Program-made: the position numbers and the translations under genes
Part shown: piece after piece, positions 43,426 to 52,606 of the stretch
Layout: each line of letters opens with the position of its first letter
How positions within the stretch are numbered: position 1 is the stretch's first letter
The notes under the pieces: model-generated
What the model saw: only the letters and a program-made list of their open reading frames with translations
Databases searched by the model: none
Told to the model about the DNA's origin: nothing
Source of the DNA: CAYNHZ01 sp964397445
Lineage (GTDB): Bacteria; Bacteroidota; Bacteroidia; Bacteroidales; UBA932
NCBI GenBank assembly: GCA_964397445.1
Contig: CAYNHZ010000002.1
Coordinates: 186,001 to 250,000, forward strand
Reading direction: 5' to 3'
DNA length: 64,000 nucleotides

Positions 43426-44867
43426 ATATTAAACTAATAGCGAGATATATAGGGTTAGCATTATTGTTTAACTCTGTTTTTATGTTTATATCTGCGCTTG
43501 TCTCGATGATTAATGGTTTTGACTCATCTTTTTATCCTTTGATAATAAGTAGCTTGATTACCTTGATAGTGGGTACTTTCCCATTAATTTTTGTCAGAAG
43601 ATCTGAGGATATCAATCTTAAAGAGGGTTTTACAATCACAATTTTCTCTTGGATTCTCTGTTGTATCTTTGGGATGTTGCCTTACCTACTGTGGGGTGGA
43701 AGTTTCTCTCTAATAAATGCTTGGTTTGAATCTGTTTCCGGATATACAACGACAGGTTCGACAATCCTTTCCAATGTTGAATCTCTCCCTAAAGGGCTTA
43801 TTTTCTGGAGGTCTTCAACCCATTTTATTGGTGGTATCGGCGTTGTGATTTTTATGCTTCTCGTATTGCCGGCGATGAGTACTTTCAGGATGAAAATGTC
43901 CCGGATGGAGATCTCGTCACTCTCAAAAGAGCATTATAAATTTAAAACGAAAGAGACTTTAAAGGTAATATCTACCGTCTATATAGGGATTACTCTCTTG
44001 ACCCTCATCAGCTTGATGTTTGTAGGGATGAATTTTTTTGATGCCATTAACCACGCTTTCAGTATTGTCTCTACTGGGGGGTTCAGTACTAAAAATCAAT
44101 CAATATTATATTTCAACTCTTTTAAGATAGAGTTTGTGTGTGGGGTGTTTATGTTGATATCTGGACTCCATTTTGGATTACTATACTCCTCATTGGTCTC
44201 TCGCTCTTTTAAGATTTTTAAATCACCAATTATTCGCTATTTTTTGATTTTTATTTTTGTTTCATCAATAGTTATAGCCCTAAATATTAAGTTGAGCGGT
44301 AATGTTTCAACTTGGGAGATGGCTTTCAGACAAGCATTCTTCCAGGTCATCTCAATCTCTACGACAACTGGATTAGCAACAACCGATACCTCTGTATGGC
44401 CTGTCCTATCAACACTCTTAATTATGTTTCTTTCGATCCAAGCTGCATGTTCGGGATCTACAAGTGGGGGTATAAAGGTTGATAGAGTTTGGATATTTTT
44501 TAAATCGGTAAAGAAACAGATTGTCAAGCAAATACATCCAAGTGCAGTCGTTCCTATAAAGGTTGGAAATCATACTATAGAACCTGAGGTAGCCTCGGCT
44601 GTATCTCTTCATATTGTCCTATATCTTTTCATTATTTTTGTTGTATCGCTGGCTTTAGCAGCACTCGGACTTGATACCTCAGACTCTCTCTCATCCTCAA
44701 TCTCATCGATGGGGAACGTGGGACCAGGTCTGGGTAGTTGTGGATCATTGGGGAATTTTAACCATTTTCCAATCCTTGCCAAACTTATCCTCTCTCTTGA
44801 AATGCTTCTCGGTCGTTTGGAAATTTATACTTTCTTGATGGTGTTTGTCATTTTTAAGAGGAGTTGA
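43422..44867 (+). CDS. trkH: TrkH-type potassium uptake protein
   Basis: Ion-conducting subunit of a Trk/Ktr K+ transporter. The 481-residue protein has four repeated pore elements with the selectivity Gly: SGYTTTGSTIL, SIVSTGGFST, ISTTTGLATTD and SSMGNVGPGLG. About ten hydrophobic segments agree with the family. The regulatory TrkA (NAD-binding) gene is not in the window. It is translated with the upstream receptor-like gene and lies 3 bp before the RecD-like helicase gene. Confidence 0.94.
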   Translation: MNIKLIARYIGLALLFNSVFMFISALVSMINGFDSSFYPLIISSLITLIVGTFPLIFVRRSEDINLKEGFTITIFSWILCCIFGMLPYLLWGGSFSLINAWFESVSGYTTTGSTILSNVESLPKGLIFWRSSTHFIGGIGVVIFMLLVLPAMSTFRMKMSRMEISSLSKEHYKFKTKETLKVISTVYIGITLLTLISLMFVGMNFFDAINHAFSIVSTGGFSTKNQSILYFNSFKIEFVCGVFMLISGLHFGLLYSSLVSRSFKIFKSPIIRYFLIFIFVSSIVIALNIKLSGNVSTWEMAFRQAFFQVISISTTTGLATTDTSVWPVLSTLLIMFLSIQAACSGSTSGGIKVDRVWIFFKSVKKQIVKQIHPSAVVPIKVGNHTIEPEVASAVSLHIVLYLFIIFVVSLALAALGLDTSDSLSSSISSMGNVGPGLGSCGSLGNFNHFPILAKLILSLEMLLGRLEIYTFLMVFVIFKRS

Positions 44868-44870
44868 TAA

Positions 44871-46283
44871 ATGGGTGTAGATAATTACTTTTCTGATAGA
44901 ATTTTAGACCATTTTGCTTTTCACCCAACAGAGTGTCAATTAACTCTGTTTCAAGCTCTATCTACCTTTTCAATCTCACATTCCGATATTGATTTGATGG
45001 TTGTTAAAGGGTACGCAGGGACTGGTAAAACGACAGCTATTGCCTCTTATGTAAAGACCCTTAAAGAGTTTTCTATTTCATTTAAACTTATGGCTCCGAC
45101 AGGAAGGTCTGCAAAATTATTGGCAGGGTATTCAGGGGAGAAAGCATTTACTATTCATAAACAGATATATAGACAAAAATCACTTGATGGAGGGGTTGGA
45201 GTTTTCGATATTGATATAAATAAGGATAAGGGGACAATTTATATTGTTGATGAATCTTCATTAATTTCCTCTGCATCACCATTTTCTCCTTTCGGTACCG
45301 GTAATCTTGTGGAGGATTTGATAGGATATGTCAGGCAAGGGGTTGGAAATAAATTGATATTTATAGGTGATGATGCGCAGCTCCCTCCGATAGCATCTTC
45401 AATAAGTCCCGCTTTAGATTTGACCTATCTATCTTTTTTTGGAGAGATTATCTACTCTGAATTGAAAACTGTTGTCCGTCAAGGATATGAATCGGGTATT
45501 CTATTCAATGCTACCATTCTCCGTAAAATAATTAAAAGTGGGAGTCTTCTCTCTTTTCCCCATTTGGATGGGAGTAATTTTGAAGATGTGCACTTTATAG
45601 ATGGAAGTGAAGTTTTAGAGGCAATCACACAATCTATTGATACCTATGGGGTAGACGAAACAGTCGTTGTATGCCGTTCAAATAAGAGAGCAAACAGGTA
45701 TAACTCTGCTATCCGCTCCTCTATTTTATATAAGGAGGAACAACTAACAAGAGGGGATAGGTTGATGGTGGTAAAGAACTGTTACCAGTTTTTAGAGGGG
45801 ATTGAAAATTTAGAATTTATTGCAAATGGGGATGTTGCAGAGCTTATAAAGATAAGTAAATATGAAGATAGATACGGATTCCACTTTGCGGAGGCCACAC
45901 TTTCATTTCCCGATTACAACAATGTTGAGATTAAAGCAAAAGTGATCTTAGATACCCTTTTATCTGAGTCAGCCTCTTTGACTGAGATCCAACAAATACA
46001 GTTGTATGAGGGGGTATTTGCCGATTATGATAATATTAAACAGAAGAGAAAACGGAATAAAGCTGTCAGGGAGGATGTTTATTATAATGCTCTTCAAATC
46101 AAATATGCTTCAGCTATCACTTGCCACAAGGCACAGGGGGGACAGTGGAAATCTGTATTTGTTGATAACCCTTTTTGGAGTGAGGACTTATCGATAGATG
46201 ATTTAAAATGGTTATACACAGCAATAACACGCTCAGTCACTAAACTATATTTTATAAATTTTAACAAAAAATTTTATGAGTAA
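44871..46283 (+). CDS. RecD-like superfamily 1 ATP-dependent helicase
   Basis: A 470-residue protein with Walker A GYAGTGKTTAIAS (Lys53), the Walker B-like segment IYIVDESSLIS, and the motif III-like FIGDDAQLPPIASS. The C-terminal UvrD-like element is ITCHKAQGGQWKSVFVDNPF, with WLYTAITRS as motif VI. It belongs to the short RecD/RecD2-like group and lacks the extra N-terminal domains of RecD2. A role in DNA repair or replication-fork processing is expected. It overlaps the next gene by 8 bp. No RecB or RecC gene is nearby. Confidence 0.9.
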   Translation: MGVDNYFSDRILDHFAFHPTECQLTLFQALSTFSISHSDIDLMVVKGYAGTGKTTAIASYVKTLKEFSISFKLMAPTGRSAKLLAGYSGEKAFTIHKQIYRQKSLDGGVGVFDIDINKDKGTIYIVDESSLISSASPFSPFGTGNLVEDLIGYVRQGVGNKLIFIGDDAQLPPIASSISPALDLTYLSFFGEIIYSELKTVVRQGYESGILFNATILRKIIKSGSLLSFPHLDGSNFEDVHFIDGSEVLEAITQSIDTYGVDETVVVCRSNKRANRYNSAIRSSILYKEEQLTRGDRLMVVKNCYQFLEGIENLEFIANGDVAELIKISKYEDRYGFHFAEATLSFPDYNNVEIKAKVILDTLLSESASLTEIQQIQLYEGVFADYDNIKQKRKRNKAVREDVYYNALQIKYASAITCHKAQGGQWKSVFVDNPFWSEDLSIDDLKWLYTAITRSVTKLYFINFNKKFYE

Positions 46284-48372
46284 AAATAATTTATATTCAT
46301 TACTTCTCTGTTTTTTTGCGTTTATCCCAACTTTGCTGTTATCTCAGCCCTCAGGAAAACAGAAATTTACACATAAAGAGTTAAACAATATTCCAAAAGG
46401 GATAGTTAATTCTATTATGAATCCCTCAAAATGGATTGATAAATCCAACTTAATATTAGGTAAATATGAAGGTGGAACATATAAAGAGTTTATCTATAAT
46501 ATTGATACCAAAAAGATAACACCTTACCAATCTAAAAAAATGGTTAATGAAAAGCTTGATGTGCTTTTGGGCAAAAATGTCACCTACTCCCCGGATTCGA
46601 CTATGGTTGCTTTTACCAAGGATAATGATCTGTATTCACTTGATATAGCTACAAAAAAAGAGACGAGATATACTTATGATGGTTCTAATACCACCCTGAA
46701 TGGTTGGGCATCTTGGGTTTACTATGAGGAGATACTCGGAAGAAGTACGAGATATAAGGCGTTTTGGTGGTCAAATGATAGTAAAAAATTGGCCTTTTAC
46801 AAGTTTGATGACTCTAAAGTTCCAATGTTTCCTATCTATAATGCAAATGAAAAATATGGGACTCTCACTGAGACAAGGTATCCAAAAGCGGGGGAAAATA
46901 ATCCAACTGTGCAAATAGGAATTATTGATATAGAGAGTTTTAAGAATGGCTCAGGTTCAATAATTTGGGGCGATTTTGATCAATATTCCGATCAATATTT
47001 CGGTACCCCTTATTGGTCTTATGATTCAAATTTATTTATTGTTCCTTGGATGACAAGGGAGCAGAACGAGATGATCATCTATAAAATAGATCCTAATAGT
47101 GGGGTAAAAGTGGATATTTATAAAGAATCTCAACCAACTTGGATCGATTGGGTAGAGGAGGCAAGTTTTACACAAAAAGGTGTATATATGGTGAGGGATT
47201 TCGAAATGTGGGAACAAATTTATTTTCTCTCTTACGATGGAAGCGGATTTAAAAAACTTACTGATGGAAGGAATTGGAATATTAAAATATTGAAAGTAGA
47301 TGAGAAAAACAACTTACTGTTCTTCTCCTCTTGCAAAGAGATCTCTACCCGTAGCGATATTTATAGATTGAATCTTAAAAATAATAAAATAGATCGAATC
47401 TCTTTTGGTAACTATACTTTTGGAAGTGTTGTCATTTCCCCTGATAATAAATATTTTGCCACATCATTTTCTAATGTTTCAACCCCAACTAAAGTGGCTG
47501 TCGTATCTACAATAAAGTGTGATAAAATTGAAGTGATCGATGATTCGAGAGGTGAAAATTTTGATAAATATTGTTTGGCTACACCTGAAATGATATTTAT
47601 TAAGAGTAGTGATGGAAAATATACCCTGCCAGGCTCAATAATCCTCCCCATTGATTTGGATTCAACAAAACGGTATCCGGTGATCATAGATGTATATGGA
47701 GGACCAGGTTCACCTCAAGTTTCAGACAGGTGGAGGAATCCATCCAAGTGGAATCAATGGTGGGCAAATGAAGGTGTTATACAGATTACTATCGATTCGA
47801 GAACGGCAGGTCACTCTGGTAAAGAGGGTATGAATTGTGCCCATAGAAATATGGGATCCGTCTCACTCGAAGATTATATAACTTGGGCTAAATATTTACG
47901 CACTTTACCATATGTAGATAGTACTAAAATAGGTATTACAGGATTCTCTTTTGGCGGTACTATGACTGTCCTTGCCCTCACAGATGGTAATCAGTATTTT
48001 AAATATGGTATTGCAGGTGGGGGTGTGTATGATTGGACACTTTATGATTCCCATTATACAGAGAGGTTTATGGATTTGCCAGATGATAATTTAATCGGGT
48101 ATCTCTCTGAGCGAGCTATATCAAAAGTCTCTAAATATGTGGGTGATAAAACATCTATGTTGAAGATTACCCACGGAACATCTGACGATAATGTCCATTT
48201 TCAAAATACTCTTCAGCTTGTAGATGCTTTGATTAATGAGGGTAAAATATTTGAACTAATGATATACCCAGGAGGTTATCACGGATATAGGGGGCTTCAA
48301 GGTGACCACTATAATAAAGAAAATATGATATTTTGGTACAAATATTTACTTGAAAAAGAATTTGTGGAATAG
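46276..48372 (+). CDS. Exported S9 family (DPP-IV-like) peptidase
   Basis: A 698-residue serine peptidase that removes X-Pro dipeptides from peptides. A signal peptide (1-24, ending LLLSQ) puts it in the periplasm or outer membrane. An N-terminal beta-propeller is followed by an alpha/beta hydrolase with the triad Ser558 (GFSFGG), Asp637 (HGTSDDNVHF) and His669 (GGYHG). The substrate-binding Glu-Glu near WVYYEEILGR is kept, which fits dipeptidyl peptidase IV. It starts 8 bp before the end of the helicase gene. Confidence 0.93.
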   Translation: MSKNNLYSLLLCFFAFIPTLLLSQPSGKQKFTHKELNNIPKGIVNSIMNPSKWIDKSNLILGKYEGGTYKEFIYNIDTKKITPYQSKKMVNEKLDVLLGKNVTYSPDSTMVAFTKDNDLYSLDIATKKETRYTYDGSNTTLNGWASWVYYEEILGRSTRYKAFWWSNDSKKLAFYKFDDSKVPMFPIYNANEKYGTLTETRYPKAGENNPTVQIGIIDIESFKNGSGSIIWGDFDQYSDQYFGTPYWSYDSNLFIVPWMTREQNEMIIYKIDPNSGVKVDIYKESQPTWIDWVEEASFTQKGVYMVRDFEMWEQIYFLSYDGSGFKKLTDGRNWNIKILKVDEKNNLLFFSSCKEISTRSDIYRLNLKNNKIDRISFGNYTFGSVVISPDNKYFATSFSNVSTPTKVAVVSTIKCDKIEVIDDSRGENFDKYCLATPEMIFIKSSDGKYTLPGSIILPIDLDSTKRYPVIIDVYGGPGSPQVSDRWRNPSKWNQWWANEGVIQITIDSRTAGHSGKEGMNCAHRNMGSVSLEDYITWAKYLRTLPYVDSTKIGITGFSFGGTMTVLALTDGNQYFKYGIAGGGVYDWTLYDSHYTERFMDLPDDNLIGYLSERAISKVSKYVGDKTSMLKITHGTSDDNVHFQNTLQLVDALINEGKIFELMIYPGGYHGYRGLQGDHYNKENMIFWYKYLLEKEFVE

Positions 48373-48374
48373 TT

Positions 48375-48405
48375 TTTGTAAATTAGAATAACTATAATTT
48401 ACAAA
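48375..48405. repeat. Perfect 11-bp inverted repeat before ferritin
   Basis: TTTGTAAATTA (48375-48385) and TAATTTACAAA (48395-48405) are exact inverted copies with a 9-base spacer. It begins 3 bases after the DPP-IV stop and lies 38 bases before the ferritin ATG. It may be an operator or an AU-rich hairpin that ends the upstream message. Confidence 0.7.
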
Positions 48406-48443
48406 GAATATTTTTAATATTAATACTAATAAAATTTAACATT

Positions 48444-48932
48444 ATGATCAGTAAGAGATTAGCGGAGGCTATTAACACTCAAATTAATGCAGAATTGTGG
48501 TCTGCATATCTATATCTTTCTATGTCAGCACATTTTGCAGCTGACGGAAAACCTGGTTTTGCAAATTGGTTTTATGTTCAATTTAAAGAGGAACAAGACC
48601 ACGGAATGAAATTGCTACACTATTTGATTAAACAAGATGCTACTCCCAAGTTATTACCTATTGATAAAGTAGATACAAAATGGAAATCACCCCTTGCTGC
48701 TTTTGAGGATACCCTTAAACACGAAATTGAGGTGACAAGTATGATTAATAATCTCTATTCTATTGCTGTGGAGGAGAATGATTATGCCTCTCAATCAATG
48801 CTTAAATGGTTTGTTGATGAGCAAGTTGAAGAAGAGGAGACAGCACGTGGTATCATTGATGGTTTGAAAATGATAGATGGTAATGGATTGGCTATCTATA
48901 TGATGGATAAAGAATTAGGAGCAAGAAAATAG
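48444..48932 (+). CDS. ftnA: Ferritin
   Basis: A 162-residue iron-storage ferritin that forms a 24-mer and stores Fe as ferric mineral. Diiron-centre residues lie in INAELWSAYLYLSMSAHF and FKEEQDHGMKLLHY, with VEEEETARGI in helix 4. The length and lack of the haem Met indicate FtnA rather than bacterioferritin. It is a single gene behind an 11-bp palindrome. Its 3' end is 3 bp from the convergent methyltransferase gene. Confidence 0.96.
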   Translation: MISKRLAEAINTQINAELWSAYLYLSMSAHFAADGKPGFANWFYVQFKEEQDHGMKLLHYLIKQDATPKLLPIDKVDTKWKSPLAAFEDTLKHEIEVTSMINNLYSIAVEENDYASQSMLKWFVDEQVEEEETARGIIDGLKMIDGNGLAIYMMDKELGARK

Positions 48933-48935
48933 GAC

Positions 48936-50168
48936 TTAAACCTTTTTTTCTGTGACAAATATAATTTTTTCTCCTCCGTTAAGTGTGGTTGCAAACAGAT
49001 GATATTTGTCCCCCTCCCTTATCATTAATCTTTTTTTAAGATCATCTGAAGATAATGGAAAATTTTTGGCAGAGACCGAACCAAACGGATAGGTCTTTGC
49101 CAATTTTTTTATTGTTTGCTTATTAAAAGGGATGATCTCTAAGATATTAAATATTTTACCGGGAAAATTTCCAAAGTTCTCATCCTCTCCATTTTCCTCA
49201 ATCGAAATATAGAGATGAGTGTTTATTGAGACCTTATCAAGTCCATATCGTTCCCCTGTCAGTTTGAAAGCACCCGATTTTAGTATTGAGCTATTAGGCT
49301 CGTATAGAGTTGAATATAATTTATCAGGGCTGAAATATGATGATCTTGCATTTTGCTCCTCATCCTGTGTAAATTTAAAATTTGAGATTAAGTCACCCCT
49401 TTTATTGTAATTGAGTCCTCTTATGATTACAGGCAATTTGGCAGATTGTGGTTTGTCAGATTTTTCCAATAGTAACAACAACTCTTTACACTCTCCTGCA
49501 ACCGAAATAATATCTATAATTGTAGCTCTTGGGAGAAGATTAATGGTGGAGTCAATGTCTGCCATAGGGGAGATTTTAACCAAAATCTTATCTGTTATCC
49601 TAAAAATTTCATTTTGTAGCTCGATAATGTTAGGAGAACAGTCAGAAATCGAGTAAATTTTCTCCCCTTTTCCACCTCTTCGATCAGGATCGATAAAAAT
49701 AAGATCGTAGTATTTGTTTTCAATAGTTCTAATATAATCACTATTAATATCAGCGTTTATAACATTTATGTTATAAACACTTAATGTTATATTATTCATA
49801 GTAACAGATTTGCAAAGGGCGATATTTTGCTCGTAATAATCAACACTATGTGCTTTCTTGGCAAAAAAATAGGAATCGACACCAAGTCCCCCGGTCAGAT
49901 CTGCTATTTTCCAACCTTTTTCTATGAATGTGCATTTATGTTTAGCTGTTATTTCAGAACTGCACTGCTCGATGGAGAGGGGATTAGGATACTCTAATTC
50001 CGGAAAATTATACCATTCGGGTACTTTTCTTTTTATCCTCTTCCTCGCTTCTATGCATTTTACAGCAAGAGGAACATCGATATATGGATAATTCGAAGCA
50101 CTGAGCAATAGTTTCACAGTGTCACAAGATTCGTTTTCGATGATAAAATTTATTGTGTTTTTATCCAT
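48936..50168 (-). CDS. Class I SAM-dependent methyltransferase with a THUMP-like end
   Basis: A 410-residue protein whose SAM-binding motif I is ADLTGGLGVDSYFFA and whose motif IV is FIDPDRRGGKGE. The N-terminal helical domain and the C-terminal region with ISIEENGEDENFGNFPG are typical of a Bacteroidota methyltransferase group annotated with a THUMP-like domain. An RNA substrate is likely but unproven. I place the start at 50168 (MDKNTINFI): it matches the family start, and the alternative ATG at 50198 lies upstream of the -7 box. Confidence 0.85.
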   Translation of the reverse strand: MDKNTINFIIENESCDTVKLLLSASNYPYIDVPLAVKCIEARKRIKRKVPEWYNFPELEYPNPLSIEQCSSEITAKHKCTFIEKGWKIADLTGGLGVDSYFFAKKAHSVDYYEQNIALCKSVTMNNITLSVYNINVINADINSDYIRTIENKYYDLIFIDPDRRGGKGEKIYSISDCSPNIIELQNEIFRITDKILVKISPMADIDSTINLLPRATIIDIISVAGECKELLLLLEKSDKPQSAKLPVIIRGLNYNKRGDLISNFKFTQDEEQNARSSYFSPDKLYSTLYEPNSSILKSGAFKLTGERYGLDKVSINTHLYISIEENGEDENFGNFPGKIFNILEIIPFNKQTIKKLAKTYPFGSVSAKNFPLSSDDLKKRLMIREGDKYHLFATTLNGGEKIIFVTEKKV

Positions 50169-50176
50169 ATTTCCGA

Positions 50177-50194
50177 CAAAGTTAAGTAAATTTG
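50177..50194. promoter_or_regulatory. Divergent -7 boxes for the methyltransferase and the phosphohexomutase
   Basis: Minus strand TAACTTTG (50184-50177), 8 bases before the methyltransferase ATG; plus strand TAAATTTG (50187-50194), 32 bases before the mutase ATG. The boxes are 2 bases apart, so the two promoters probably interfere. Confidence 0.5.
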
Positions 50195-50226
50195 TCATTT
50201 ACATAACATTATTAAACCTTAATACT

Positions 50227-51900
50227 ATGTCGATAAATTATAAAGAAGTAGCTCTTCAATGGACAGGGGAAGAGTATGATATGGAGACCCGAATGAAAGT
50301 CAATGCTATGATTCATGGTGATCAAAGGGAGTTAGAGGAGTGCTTTTATAAAAATCTCGAATTTGGTACAGGAGGATTGAGAGGGATAATAGGCGTAGGG
50401 ACAAACAGAATGAATAAATATAGTGTAGGGATGGCCACACAAGGGTTTGCAAATTATATTATGAAGGCTTTTCCAAATCAAGATATTACTGTTGCGATCT
50501 CTTTTGACTCACGTCATTATAGCCGCGAATTTGCAAAAATAACAGCTGAGGTCTTTGCTGCAAATGAGTTTCACGTCTATCTTTTCGATAATATCAGACC
50601 AACACCTGAACTCAGTTTTGCGATACGAGAGCTCAAATGCAAAGCTGGGGTTATGATTACAGCATCCCATAATCCTAAGGAGTATAATGGGTACAAAGCG
50701 TATTGGGAAGATGGGGCACAGATCACTGCTCCACATGACACTAATATTATCAATGAGGTTAATAAGATCAAATCACCCTCGATGGTGAAGTTCGGTGATG
50801 GTTCCCCATACAATATTCAGATAATAGGGGAGGAGATGGATAAGAGATACCTCTCTTCTATCTTATCTCTAATGTTATCGCCCCAATCTGTTCGTCAGGC
50901 TGGTGATATGAAAATAGTTTATACCCCCCTTCACGGTACTGGCGTAAGGATTGTCCCAAGGGCATTGAAAAGCGTGGGATTTAATAATATAATAACTGTC
51001 CCCTCTCAAGATATAAGCGATGGGGATTTTCCAACTGTCCAATCTCCAAATCCCGAAGAGCCCTCTGCTTTGAAACTTGCTATCGAGTTGGCTGATAAAC
51101 ACAATGCAGATATTGTGATGGCTACCGATCCCGATGCCGATCGACTTGGAATCGCTGTAAGGGATGATAAAGGGAAAATGGTTTTATTGAACGGAAATCA
51201 AACGGCTTCAATTCTAACATATTATATTCTAACTCGTTGGAAAGAACTTGGTAAAATTACTTCAGATACTTATGTGGTAAAAACAATTGTTACTACTGAG
51301 TTGATGACAGCTATTGCAAATAAGTTTGGGGTTAAAATTTATGATGTTTTGACCGGATTTAAATATATTGCAGAGATTGTGCGTCAAAATGAGGGGAGTA
51401 AATTGTTTATTTGCGGAGGGGAGGAGAGTTATGGTTATAATGTTGGAGAGTTTGTTAGGGACAAGGATGCAGTGATTTCTTGTTGTATGGTGGCTGAATG
51501 TGCTGCTTGGGCATCAGAAAACGGATTGACCCTTTATGATATTTTGCAAACTATTTATCGTGAGTTTGGATATTATAAGGAGAAATTGGTGTCGGTTACC
51601 AAAAAAGGGATTAACGGTATAGAACAGATTGCCTCAATTATGGCTTTTTTAAGAGAAAATAATCCGAAAACAATAGGTGGGTCAAAGGTGGTGAAAGTTG
51701 TTGATTATAACGATAATAAAGCTACCGGTCTTCCTAAATCGGATGTTCTTAGATTTTTTTCAGCAGACGGCTCTGTTGTATCTGTAAGACCCTCAGGGAC
51801 TGAACCTAAGATTAAGTTCTATTTTGGAGTAAAGGGTAATGAAGCAGAGAAAAAATTAGATACCCTTGCTAAAGAGTTTATTGAATATGTAGGCTGTTAG
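50227..51900 (+). CDS. Phosphoglucomutase/phosphomannomutase family protein
   Basis: A 557-residue alpha-D-phosphohexomutase that moves phosphate between C1 and C6 of a hexose. The phosphoserine loop is TASHNPKEYNGYKAY, the metal loop is ATDPDADRLGIAV, the sugar-binding loop is GGEESYGYNVG, and the phosphate-binding loop is RPSGTEPKIKFYFG. All four are intact. The length of about 560 suits the PgcA-type phospho-sugar mutase. The start is the ATG at 50227, since the longer frame begins inside the divergent gene. Its 3' end overlaps pssA by 45 bp. Confidence 0.95.
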   Translation: MSINYKEVALQWTGEEYDMETRMKVNAMIHGDQRELEECFYKNLEFGTGGLRGIIGVGTNRMNKYSVGMATQGFANYIMKAFPNQDITVAISFDSRHYSREFAKITAEVFAANEFHVYLFDNIRPTPELSFAIRELKCKAGVMITASHNPKEYNGYKAYWEDGAQITAPHDTNIINEVNKIKSPSMVKFGDGSPYNIQIIGEEMDKRYLSSILSLMLSPQSVRQAGDMKIVYTPLHGTGVRIVPRALKSVGFNNIITVPSQDISDGDFPTVQSPNPEEPSALKLAIELADKHNADIVMATDPDADRLGIAVRDDKGKMVLLNGNQTASILTYYILTRWKELGKITSDTYVVKTIVTTELMTAIANKFGVKIYDVLTGFKYIAEIVRQNEGSKLFICGGEESYGYNVGEFVRDKDAVISCCMVAECAAWASENGLTLYDILQTIYREFGYYKEKLVSVTKKGINGIEQIASIMAFLRENNPKTIGGSKVVKVVDYNDNKATGLPKSDVLRFFSADGSVVSVRPSGTEPKIKFYFGVKGNEAEKKLDTLAKEFIEYVGC

Positions 51901-52596
51901 ATTCCATAGGATATAGTAAGCTAAAATTATAAATACTATCCCAGTCCAATCTATTTTAGATATTGTCACGATCAATATGACAAGTATCATTGAGGATAAA
52001 ATGAAGGTATATCTCTGTTGATTTTCCCTCCATTTTATCGATTTAATTTTCATCGAGAACATAGGAATCTCACTCACCAAAAGGAGTGAAATGATCACCG
52101 ATAATATCGGCAATGTGAAGCTATTGTCTATATAAGTAGAAATATTGAAGGAGTTGTCACAGATAGCAAATGCGATCAATGCCCCAATCATCAATGCAGG
52201 TGCCGGGGTTGGAAGTCCGATGAAATTTTCACTTTGTCTTGTGTCAATATTGAATTTTGCCAATCTCAACGCAGAAAAAACTGCAAGAATAAGGGGAATG
52301 TAACATATGAGTGGGTGGATCCCTTCTAAAGATTGAATATAAGTGAATAATATAATGGAAGGAGCTAAACCGAAACTTACCATATCAGCAAGTGAGTCTA
52401 ACTCCCTTCCAATATTTGAATATGCTTTTAGTAAACGGGCTGCAAACCCGTCGCAAAAATCGAAAAAGGCAGCTATAATAATCAAAATAAAGGCAGTTCT
52501 ATAATCTCCGTTAAATGCGTATATTATTGACAAGATACCTGATAATAGATTTAAACAGGTGATTATATTAGGGATGCTTTTTATTATGCCTACCAT
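51856..52596 (-). CDS. pssA: CDP-diacylglycerol-serine O-phosphatidyltransferase
   Basis: Integral membrane enzyme making phosphatidylserine, precursor of phosphatidylethanolamine. The 246-residue protein has the CDP-alcohol phosphatidyltransferase signature D-x2-DG-x2-AR-x8-G-x3-D-x3-D (in DFCDGFAARLLKAYSNIGRE and DSLAD). About seven membrane segments are visible. It ends inside the convergent phosphohexomutase gene (45-bp overlap) and is 10 bp after the first C1 peptidase gene. Confidence 0.95.
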   Translation of the reverse strand: MVGIIKSIPNIITCLNLLSGILSIIYAFNGDYRTAFILIIIAAFFDFCDGFAARLLKAYSNIGRELDSLADMVSFGLAPSIILFTYIQSLEGIHPLICYIPLILAVFSALRLAKFNIDTRQSENFIGLPTPAPALMIGALIAFAICDNSFNISTYIDNSFTLPILSVIISLLLVSEIPMFSMKIKSIKWRENQQRYTFILSSMILVILIVTISKIDWTGIVFIILAYYILWNLTAYIFNKLFSKGI

Positions 52597-52606
52597 TTTC
52601 TCAAAG

